NCBI GenBank assembly: GCA_027064785.1
Contig: JAMOPE010000394.1
Coordinates: 1 to 6,973, forward strand
Direction: 5' to 3'
Source: Geobacteraceae bacterium
Lineage (GTDB): Bacteria > Desulfobacterota > Desulfuromonadia > Desulfuromonadales > Geopsychrobacteraceae
DNA: 6,973 nucleotides
The translations under genes were made by a program, and so were the position numbers. Below, piece by piece: positions 1 to 5,116 of the stretch; the stretch's first letter is position 1; each line of letters starts with the position of its first letter. The notes under the pieces are model-generated. The model had not been told where the DNA came from. It worked only from the letters and a program-made list of their open reading frames with translations, and did not search any database.

Positions 1-1
1 G

Positions 2-331
2 TGCGATGGCAAGGTTGTTGACATGTATTACAATAAAGGTGAGTTTGTGAATGCGTCATATGATAAAGCGAGCAAATCAAATGAACAGGCGGGGATTCTT
101 CTGGAAACGCCCAGTGGATCAAAAATCCTGTTTGTTCAGATTGCCGGACTGATTGCCCGCCGGATTGTGACCTATCCGATCATCGGTGATGTCCTGCAAC
201 GGGGCGCACGTTTTGGTCTCATCCGTTTTGGCTCACGGGTCGATATCTATTTTCCGACGAATGCTGACGTAACCATTACCCTTGGTGAGAAAACCGTAGC
301 CGGGGAAACTGTTCTGGGGACAATGTCTTGA
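2..331 (+). CDS. psd: Phosphatidylserine decarboxylase proenzyme, C-terminal part (5' end cut by window edge)
   Basis: Decarboxylates phosphatidylserine to phosphatidylethanolamine at the inner membrane, using a pyruvoyl group made by self-cleavage. The frame is open to the left window edge from base 2, so the ATG at 23 is an internal Met and not the start. About 109 residues remain of a short-form Psd usually a little over 200 long. Family landmarks, in order: a DGKVV segment at the left edge, DKAS followed by SNEQ, QIAGLIARRIV, and RFGSRVD near the C-terminus. In RFGSR the Gly (230-232) and Ser (233-235) form the expected cleavage site, with the Ser becoming the pyruvoyl group. The stop overlaps the start of pssA, which makes the substrate of this enzyme, so the two are almost certainly one translationally coupled unit. 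Identification is strong from motifs and context; the N-terminal half is not visible. Confidence 0.94.
   Translation, partial: CDGKVVDMYYNKGEFVNASYDKASKSNEQAGILLETPSGSKILFVQIAGLIARRIVTYPIIGDVLQRGARFGLIRFGSRVDIYFPTNADVTITLGEKTVAGETVLGTMS
316..330 (+). promoter_or_regulatory. Ribosome binding site and TTG start of pssA, overlapping the psd stop
   Basis: A GGGGA run (316-320) lies 7 bases before TTG (328-330). The psd stop TGA occupies 329-331, so stop and start share bases in a TTGA arrangement analogous to the common ATGA overlap. No ATG in the pssA frame precedes the conserved N-terminal region. A second TTG at 343 is possible but has no comparable purine run at the right spacing. The overlap suggests translational re-initiation from psd. 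Confidence 0.75.
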
Positions 332-1089
332 GTGCTGATTGTTTGAGAAGTGACAAACGGGAAAACCTGCGTAAAGGTGTTTACCTACTACCAAATCTCG
401 TAACGGCCGGTGGGATTTTTGCCGGGTTTTACGCGATTATAGCTGCAACTGACGGTCATTTTGATCGTGCGGCATGGTTTATCCTGCTGGCGGCTATTTT
501 TGATGGTCTCGATGGAAAAATTGCCCGACTGACCGGGACCAGCAGTAAGTTTGGTGTTGAACTCGATTCACTGGCCGATGTCATTTCGTTCGGGGTTGCT
601 CCGGGTGTGTTGCTGTACCTCTGGGCGCTGCGTCCCTTTGGTAAGCTCGGCTGGCTGGCTGCTTTCCTTTACGTTATTTGCGGGGCGTTGCGACTGGCGC
701 GTTTTAACGTCCAGGTTTCAACGGTTGAGTCGCGTCGTTTTATCGGCATTCCGATTCCGGCTGCTGCCTGTATCGTTGCAACCTGCGTGCTGCTGTTTTA
801 TGAGTTGGGTGGAACCGGAACCATCAAAATGTTCTCGATGGTTGTGCTGGTCTTCATCTTGGCATTTTTGATGATCAGTAATGTGAAGTATCTTTCTTTG
901 AAAGATCCCGAGTTGTTTAAACGTCAGCCGTTTACAATCCTCGTTGGTGCGATCGTTATCCTGATTGTAGTGGTTGCAAAGCCTGAGGTGATGTTGTTCC
1001 TGGTCGGGATGGCGTATCTGGTTTCGGGACCGATTGCGGCTGTTCTCAGTTGGCGCAAGAAACGTCTCGAGCCCCCGGTTGAACTATAA
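328..1089 (+). CDS. pssA: CDP-diacylglycerol--serine O-phosphatidyltransferase (membrane type)
   Basis: Transfers serine onto CDP-diacylglycerol to give phosphatidylserine, the substrate of Psd encoded just upstream. The 253-residue protein has the complete CDP-alcohol phosphatidyltransferase signature DG-x2-AR-x8-G-x3-D-x3-D, visible as D62, G63, A66, R67, G76, D80 and D84; the aspartates bind the metal and the CDP group. LRLARFNV (121-128) and FIGIPIPAAA (138-147) are further PssA-type blocks that separate it from PgsA and other family members. Hydrophobic segments at about 24-40, 48-58, 87-101, 106-120, 142-158, 168-184 and 203-235 make it a multi-pass inner-membrane protein, and a basic WRKKR stretch (242-246) follows the last one. 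The start is TTG, chosen from the ribosome site and the overlap with psd. No clear terminator follows, so transcription could run on into the leuA leader. Confidence 0.95.
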   Translation: MSADCLRSDKRENLRKGVYLLPNLVTAGGIFAGFYAIIAATDGHFDRAAWFILLAAIFDGLDGKIARLTGTSSKFGVELDSLADVISFGVAPGVLLYLWALRPFGKLGWLAAFLYVICGALRLARFNVQVSTVESRRFIGIPIPAAACIVATCVLLFYELGGTGTIKMFSMVVLVFILAFLMISNVKYLSLKDPELFKRQPFTILVGAIVILIVVVAKPEVMLFLVGMAYLVSGPIAAVLSWRKKRLEPPVEL

Positions 1090-1113
1090 TTGATAAACAG
1101 GAATTGAAAAAAC

Positions 1114-1143
1114 TTGACTTGGTTGTCGGGTTTAAGGTTGAAT
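1114..1143 (+). promoter_or_regulatory. Possible sigma70-type promoter for the T-box/leuA transcript
   Basis: TTGACT (1114-1119) matches the -35 consensus at five of six bases. TTGAAT (1138-1143) lies 18 bases further and matches the -10 consensus at four of six. A start near 1150 would place the T-box stem I at the 5' end of the RNA, which is where it is expected. The -10 is weak, and transcription from the psd-pssA side is an alternative or additional source. Confidence 0.4.
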
Positions 1144-1171
1144 CGACCGATAAATAACAAAATGAGTGATA

Positions 1172-1416
1172 AAGGCGTTGATGAGGAGTAGTAAGTAGCA
1201 TTTTCTGTTAAAGAGAGTCGGTGGTTGGTGCAAACCGATACAGAAGGTTACTGAACTCGCCTCGGAGCTGTGGAAATGAAGCTGTTCAAAGTTAGTTTCC
1301 ATCGTGATCCTGCGTTAAGGGAGAAAGAAGGTTTGCCATGCGGCAGACGAATCAGGGTGGTACCGCGAAGCATAGGCTCTCGCCCCTGTCTAACCAACAG
1401 GGCGGGGGCTTTTTTA
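1172..1416 (+). promoter_or_regulatory. T-box leader (tRNA-Leu-sensing riboswitch) controlling leuA
   Basis: Stem I runs from about 1175-1180 paired with 1263-1268. It contains the AG-rich bulge GAGGAGTAG (1183-1191), a helix AGTAA (1190-1194)/TTACT (1248-1252), a helix TTCTGT (1203-1208)/ACAGAA (1240-1245), the AGAGAG element (1212-1217), and an apical TCGGT/ACCGA hairpin with the GGTTGGTG loop. In the specifier loop GAA-CTC-G, the codon CTC (1256-1258) reads leucine. TGGAAA (1271-1276)/TTTCCA (1296-1301) fits stem II, and GTTTGCC (1331-1337)/GGCAGAC (1342-1348) fits stem III. The T-box core AATCAGGGTGGTACCGCG (1350-1367) is canonical. Its TGGT bulge (1358-1361) complements an ACCA tRNA end, as expected for leucyl-tRNA with discriminator A. 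In the antiterminator, CAGGG (1353-1357) pairs with CCCTG (1384-1388), which otherwise sits in the terminator. Predicted logic: uncharged tRNA-Leu binds, the antiterminator forms and leuA is transcribed. Structures were paired by eye. Confidence 0.95.
1376..1415 (+). terminator. Conditional intrinsic terminator of the T-box leader
   Basis: The left arm 1376-1389 pairs with 1397-1409: ten pairs (two G-U), one bulged C, then TGT/ACA, closed by the 7-base loop CTAACCA (1390-1396). A run of six T (1410-1415) follows directly. The left arm shares bases 1384-1388 with the antiterminator, so the two structures exclude each other, as a T-box switch requires. Confidence 0.93.
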
Positions 1417-1560
1417 GTTTCTGCCGTAGCGTTCTACGAAAGGGGGTGGTTTTGTGTGGAATCTGACCTGAGTGACCTAAGAGTTAAGCCAGTACAAGAG
1501 CCGAAAAAAAGAACACGAACTACCCAGAAAAATACGGGAAAATAGATAACGGAGTCAGCT
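1417..1560 (+). other. Non-coding spacer between T-box terminator and leuA
   Basis: This 144-base untranslated stretch is present only in read-through RNA. It contains a small hairpin CGTAG-CGTT-CTACG (1425-1438) without a following T run, a tandem 9-base near-repeat TGACCTGAG/TGACCTAAG (1464-1472 and 1473-1481), and an A-rich segment (about 1503-1545). The leuA ribosome site GGAG (1551-1554) lies 6 bases before the ATG. I see no second T-box, promoter of good quality or credible peptide gene in it. Confidence 0.6.
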
Positions 1561-3102
1561 ATGAGTGAAAAAGAGAAGATAATTATTTTTGATACAACCT
1601 TGCGTGATGGTGAACAATCTCCAGGCGCCAGTATGAATATTGAAGAAAAATTACGGATTGCCCATCAGCTTGAGCGTTTGAATGTCGATGTCATGGAAGC
1701 AGGCTTTCCGATCGCCTCAGATGGTGATTTTGAAGCGGTGAAGAAAATTGCCCAGACGATTCAGGGCCCACAAATCGCCGGGTTGTCACGTTCCAACGAT
1801 ATGGACATCGACCGGGCGTGGGAAGCACTGAAATACGCCGGTGAGCGGGGACGGATTCACACCTTTATTGCGACCAGCGATATTCACATGAAGTACAAGT
1901 TGAAGATGAGTGAACAGCAGGTGCTTGATGCTGCAGTTGCTGCTGTGACTCGCGCTGCCGGTTATACACCGAATGTCGAATTTTCAGCTGAAGATGCGGT
2001 CCGGACTCAACTGCCCTTTCTCGCTAAAGTTATTCAGGCGGTTATCGAAGCCGGGGCAACAACGGTCAATATCCCCGATACTGTCGGCTACACGATTCCG
2101 TCGGAGTACTATGATATTATCCGTTACTTGAAACAGAACGTCAGTAATATCGATCAAGCGATTATCTCGGTACATTGCCATAATGATCTTGGCCTAGCAG
2201 TTGCTAACTCGCTGGCAGCAGTTCAGGCCGGGGCACGCCAGCTTGAGTGTACTATTAACGGAATAGGTGAACGAGCCGGTAATTGTTCCCTCGAAGAGGC
2301 CGTGATGACGCTGCGGACCCGTCACGATATTTTACCCTTTACTACGGACGTCGTGACTGAACAGATCACGCCGGCGAGTAAGCTCCTCACGACAATTACC
2401 GGTATTCGGGTTCAGCCAAATAAGGCGATTGTCGGGACGAATGCTTTTGCCCATGAGGCAGGGATCCACCAGCATGGTGTGATGATGGATAAGTCGACCT
2501 ATGAAATTATGACTCCCGAGTCGGTTGGTCTGAATCAGAACAAGCTGGTCCTCGGTAAACACTCCGGTCGTCACGCATTTATCGATCGCTTGAAGCAACT
2601 TGGCTACGATCTCTCCAAAGAGGAGATGCAAAAAGCGTTTGTCCGCTTCAAGACATTAGCTGACCTGAAGAAAGAGATTTTTGACGAAGACCTCGATGCG
2701 ATTGTTGCCGATGAAATTTTGCGGGTTCCTGAAATTTACCGGTTGGAGCAGATGAATGTCAGCTCCGGTTCATTTGCAACCCCAACAGCAACAGTGGCGA
2801 TGGAGGTCAAAGGGAAGATCAAAAAGATTGCTGTGATCGGTGATGGTCCAATTGATGCTGTATTCAAGGCGATCAAGAAACTGGCACGAAGCAAGGCGAC
2901 GTTACTCAACTTCTCGGTTGGTGCCATTACCGGTGGTACCGATGCCCAAGGTGAGTGTAGCGTTCGCCTTCAGTCTCCTGAAGGGCGCGAGGTCCTCGGA
3001 CAGGGTGCCCATCCCGATATTCTGCTCGCAAGTGCCAAAGCTTATATCAACGCATTGAATAAGCTCGATGTCGCGGAAAAGCGTTCACATACAAATATTT
3101 AA
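1561..3102 (+). CDS. leuA: 2-isopropylmalate synthase
   Basis: First committed step of leucine synthesis: condenses acetyl-CoA with 2-oxoisovalerate to 2-isopropylmalate in the cytoplasm. At 513 residues it has the length of the long bacterial LeuA. The HMGL-like TIM barrel (about 5-275) opens with FDTTLRDGEQSPG (10-22; D11 metal ligand, R15 catalytic), followed by MEAGFP (45-50). SVHCHNDLG (203-211) supplies the two metal-binding histidines H205 and H207, and NGIGERAGN (233-241) closes the site. LGKHSGRHA (331-339) lies in the linker subdomains. The C-terminal part (about 390-503) matches the LeuA dimerisation/allosteric domain, including GDGPIDAVFKAI (427-438), so leucine feedback inhibition is expected. 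Homocitrate or citramalate synthase are relatives, but full-length similarity to LeuA, the leucine T-box and the leuCD neighbours argue against them. The start is ATG with GGAG 6 bases upstream. Confidence 0.97.
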   Translation: MSEKEKIIIFDTTLRDGEQSPGASMNIEEKLRIAHQLERLNVDVMEAGFPIASDGDFEAVKKIAQTIQGPQIAGLSRSNDMDIDRAWEALKYAGERGRIHTFIATSDIHMKYKLKMSEQQVLDAAVAAVTRAAGYTPNVEFSAEDAVRTQLPFLAKVIQAVIEAGATTVNIPDTVGYTIPSEYYDIIRYLKQNVSNIDQAIISVHCHNDLGLAVANSLAAVQAGARQLECTINGIGERAGNCSLEEAVMTLRTRHDILPFTTDVVTEQITPASKLLTTITGIRVQPNKAIVGTNAFAHEAGIHQHGVMMDKSTYEIMTPESVGLNQNKLVLGKHSGRHAFIDRLKQLGYDLSKEEMQKAFVRFKTLADLKKEIFDEDLDAIVADEILRVPEIYRLEQMNVSSGSFATPTATVAMEVKGKIKKIAVIGDGPIDAVFKAIKKLARSKATLLNFSVGAITGGTDAQGECSVRLQSPEGREVLGQGAHPDILLASAKAYINALNKLDVAEKRSHTNI

Positions 3103-3124
3103 ATCACGAACCAGTAAAAAGCGA

Positions 3125-3153
3125 TTGACGGTCAGGTGTTACCTTATTATAAG
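3125..3153 (+). promoter_or_regulatory. Likely sigma70-type promoter for leuCD
   Basis: TTGACG (3125-3130) and TATAAG (3148-3153) are separated by exactly 17 bases. Each hexamer matches consensus at five of six positions, making this the best promoter-like sequence I found in the window. Start would be near 3160, giving a leader of about 38 bases that carries the leuC ribosome site. The spacer and -10 lie inside the inverted repeat 3131-3165. Confidence 0.6.
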
Positions 3154-3173
3154 GTGATGCCTGACTTCGTTTT
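3131..3173 (+). terminator. Hairpin between leuA and leuC: candidate terminator/attenuator or operator dyad
   Basis: Arms 3131-3145 and 3151-3165 pair at all 15 positions in RNA, three of them G-U, around the 5-base loop ATTAT (3146-3150). TTCGTTTT (3166-3173) follows, an imperfect T tract. As RNA it could end or reduce transcription coming from leuA. As DNA it is a 35-base interrupted palindrome lying over a promoter-like sequence, and could be a repressor site. The uninterrupted RNA pairing favours a hairpin role; the broken T tract makes termination efficiency uncertain. Confidence 0.6.
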
Positions 3174-3197
3174 GCAATAAAACTTACAGGAGAACAC

Positions 3198-4478
3198 ATG
3201 GGTAAAACATTAGCAGAAAAGATTTTTGATAGTCACCTGCGTGATGAGCCATTTTCAGGAACCAAGATTCTCAATCTTGACCGAGTACTCTGTCATGAGA
3301 TTACGACTCCCGTTGCGATTGCAGATTTGATTTGGCGAGAAAAAGATCGGGTGTTTGATCGTGAAAAGCTTAAAGTTGTTATCGATCATGTGACCCCCTC
3401 AAAGGATACCAAGACCGCGACTCAGGCAAAAATCCTGCGTGATTGGGCGCGACGTCACGAAATTCCCGATTTCTTTGATGTTGGCAGAAACGGGGTTTGT
3501 CATGCGATCTTTCCTGAAAAGGGTTATATCCGTCCCGGCTTTACCGTCATCATGGGTGACAGTCATACCTGTACCCACGGTGCTTTTGGTGCGTTTGCCG
3601 CTGGTGTCGGGACAACTGACCTCGAAGTTGGTATTCTCAAAGGGGTGTGTGCTTTTCGTGAACCGGCAACCATTCGTATCAACCTGAACGGAACCTTGGC
3701 TGAGGGTGTTTATGCCAAAGATGTGATTCTCCATGTTATTGCCAAGCTTGGGGTGAACGGTGCGACGGACCGGGTCATTGAGTTCAGAGGTTCGATTGTT
3801 GACGCAATGAGCATGGAAGCACGCATGACGCTGTGTAACATGGCGGTCGAAGCGGGTGGGACATCGGGTGTCTGTATGCCGGATATGACGACCGTTGAGT
3901 ATCTCTGGGAGTTTATCAAAGGCGATTTCTCCAGCAAGGAGGCTGCTCTTGAAGATTATCAGCAGTGGATTTCAGATGACGATGCTGGGTATGCTGATGT
4001 TCTCGATATCGATGTTTCCACACTTGAACCGCAGGTGACTTTCGGCTACAAGCCCGACTGCGTTAAAACGATGGAAGAGCTGAGCGGGACTCCGGTTGAT
4101 CAGGTTTATATTGGAACCTGTACCAATGGCCGGATCGAAGACCTGCGTCAGGCTGCTGCAGTTCTGAAGGGGAAAATGATTGCCGATTCTGTGCGTGGAA
4201 TTGTTTCTCCAGCAACGCCAAAGATTTTTCAGGATGCCCTGAAAGAAGGAATTATCCAGATTTTTATGGATGCCGGTTTCTGTGTCACCAACCCGACTTG
4301 TGGGGCGTGTCTCGGAATGAGTAATGGTGTACTGGCAGAAGGTGAGGTCGCGGCAGCAACGAGCAACCGTAACTTTAACGGCCGGATGGGGAAAGGTGGC
4401 ATGGTTCACCTGATGAGTCCCGCGTCTGCGGCCGCGACGGCACTGACTGGCGTTATTACTGACGCTCGCACCCTTTAA
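3198..4478 (+). CDS. leuC: 3-isopropylmalate dehydratase, large subunit
   Basis: With LeuD forms isopropylmalate isomerase, which converts 2-isopropylmalate to 3-isopropylmalate via dehydration and rehydration on a [4Fe-4S] cluster. The 426-residue protein is of the shorter LeuC type (about 420 residues) also found in archaea, not the roughly 466-residue enterobacterial form. Aconitase-superfamily landmarks: VIDHVTPSKD (61-70), GDSHTCTHGAFGAFAAGVGT (120-139), YIGTCTNGR (304-312) with cluster ligand C308, NPTCGACLGMSNG (365-377) with ligands C368 and C371, and SNRNFNGRMG (389-398). HLMSP (404-408) stands near the C-terminus. AGGAGA (3188-3193) precedes the ATG at good spacing. leuD follows after 17 bases, so the two subunits are cotranslated from one message. 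Homoaconitase and dimethylmalate dehydratase are close relatives; the leuA neighbour and T-box make the leucine role most likely. Confidence 0.95.
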   Translation: MGKTLAEKIFDSHLRDEPFSGTKILNLDRVLCHEITTPVAIADLIWREKDRVFDREKLKVVIDHVTPSKDTKTATQAKILRDWARRHEIPDFFDVGRNGVCHAIFPEKGYIRPGFTVIMGDSHTCTHGAFGAFAAGVGTTDLEVGILKGVCAFREPATIRINLNGTLAEGVYAKDVILHVIAKLGVNGATDRVIEFRGSIVDAMSMEARMTLCNMAVEAGGTSGVCMPDMTTVEYLWEFIKGDFSSKEAALEDYQQWISDDDAGYADVLDIDVSTLEPQVTFGYKPDCVKTMEELSGTPVDQVYIGTCTNGRIEDLRQAAAVLKGKMIADSVRGIVSPATPKIFQDALKEGIIQIFMDAGFCVTNPTCGACLGMSNGVLAEGEVAAATSNRNFNGRMGKGGMVHLMSPASAAATALTGVITDARTL

Positions 4479-4495
4479 CGATCAGGAGATAAACG

Positions 4496-5026
4496 ATGCA
4501 GAAAAAATTTGGTGGAGCGGCAATCTTTCTTGATCGATCCGATATCAACACCGATGAAATCATCCCGGCAAAGTACCTGACCGAGGTGACGAAAGAGGCT
4601 CTCAAACCATATATCCTTGAAGATCTCAAACTCGATGGGTTTGATCCCAAGGGAGATGATCTGAAAAATGCTACGGTGGTTGTGACCCGTGAAAACTTCG
4701 GTTGCGGCTCTTCACGTGAACATGCCCCATGGGTTTTTGAAGTCAACGATGTTCACACTGTTATTGCTGAAAGCTATGCCCGGATATTTCGCCAGAATAT
4801 GTTTAACTGTGGGATGCTGGCGATTGAACTGCCAAAGCAGGACATCGATGCACTGATGGCATTGCGGCAAGCAGGGAAGGTCACCGTTGCGGTTGATCTT
4901 GATGCACAGAAACTTACGGCTCAGGCTGGTGATCAAAAGAAAGAATTTTCTTTCGAAATCAGTCAGTTTGATAAAGCGCTGGTTGAAGCTGGTGGCTGGG
5001 TTGAGTTTGCCGACGCTCGCTATTAA
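4496..5026 (+). CDS. leuD: 3-isopropylmalate dehydratase, small subunit
   Basis: Swivel-domain partner of LeuC in isopropylmalate isomerase. At 176 residues it is nearer the short archaeal/bacterial LeuD type than the roughly 200-residue enterobacterial protein. Visible family blocks are DINTDEIIPAKYL (16-28), ENFGCGSSREHAPW (66-79), which carries the substrate-contacting GSSRE turn, and ESYARIFRQNMFNCG (92-106). The ribosome site AGGAG (4484-4488) lies 7 bases before the ATG and 17 bases separate it from leuC. The loop after IPAKYL, which is tied to substrate choice in this superfamily, reads YLTE (27-30), not the YLV-type or YLRT forms I recall for characterised isopropylmalate isomerases and homoaconitases. 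Assignment to the leucine pathway therefore leans on context as well as motifs. An intrinsic terminator follows, so leuD probably ends the transcript. Confidence 0.93.
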   Translation: MQKKFGGAAIFLDRSDINTDEIIPAKYLTEVTKEALKPYILEDLKLDGFDPKGDDLKNATVVVTRENFGCGSSREHAPWVFEVNDVHTVIAESYARIFRQNMFNCGMLAIELPKQDIDALMALRQAGKVTVAVDLDAQKLTAQAGDQKKEFSFEISQFDKALVEAGGWVEFADARY

Positions 5027-5044
5027 CATAAACAGATAAAATCT

Positions 5045-5078
5045 GTGAGTCCGGTTGCCCGGGCTCACTTTTCTTTTT
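5045..5078 (+). terminator. Intrinsic terminator after leuD
   Basis: GTGAGTCCGG (5045-5054) pairs over ten positions (one G-U) with CCGGGCTCAC (5059-5068) around the tetraloop TTGC, followed by a T-rich tract (5069-5078, one C). This is a strong classical terminator 18 bases past the leuD stop. It separates leuD from ilvD, whose start is 38 bases beyond the tract. Confidence 0.9.
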
Positions 5079-5116
5079 GCACAGCATGATTTTCAACAGT
5101 CATAAAAGAGGAAACG

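Noticed and set aside
23..25. ATG at 23 as the psd start
   Set aside because: The frame is open to the window edge and the residues before this Met (DGKVVD) match the Psd family, so the gene begins outside the window.
551..871. 106-codon + strand frame inside pssA
   Set aside because: Cys/Leu/Arg-rich translation typical of an out-of-frame read through a membrane-protein gene; pssA motifs are in the other frame.
1136..1148. GGTTG-AAT-CGACC hairpin as a pssA terminator
   Set aside because: Only five pairs, one of them G-U, a 3-base loop and no T tract; it also overlaps the candidate -10.
1270..1545. 91-codon + strand open frame ahead of leuA
   Set aside because: It starts inside T-box stem II and runs through the T-box core and terminator; no ribosome site, no recognisable domain, and the conserved RNA fully explains the sequence.
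3972..4409. 145-codon open frame on the - strand
   Set aside because: Antisense to the Fe-S region of leuC, with no recognisable domain; shadow of a conserved gene.
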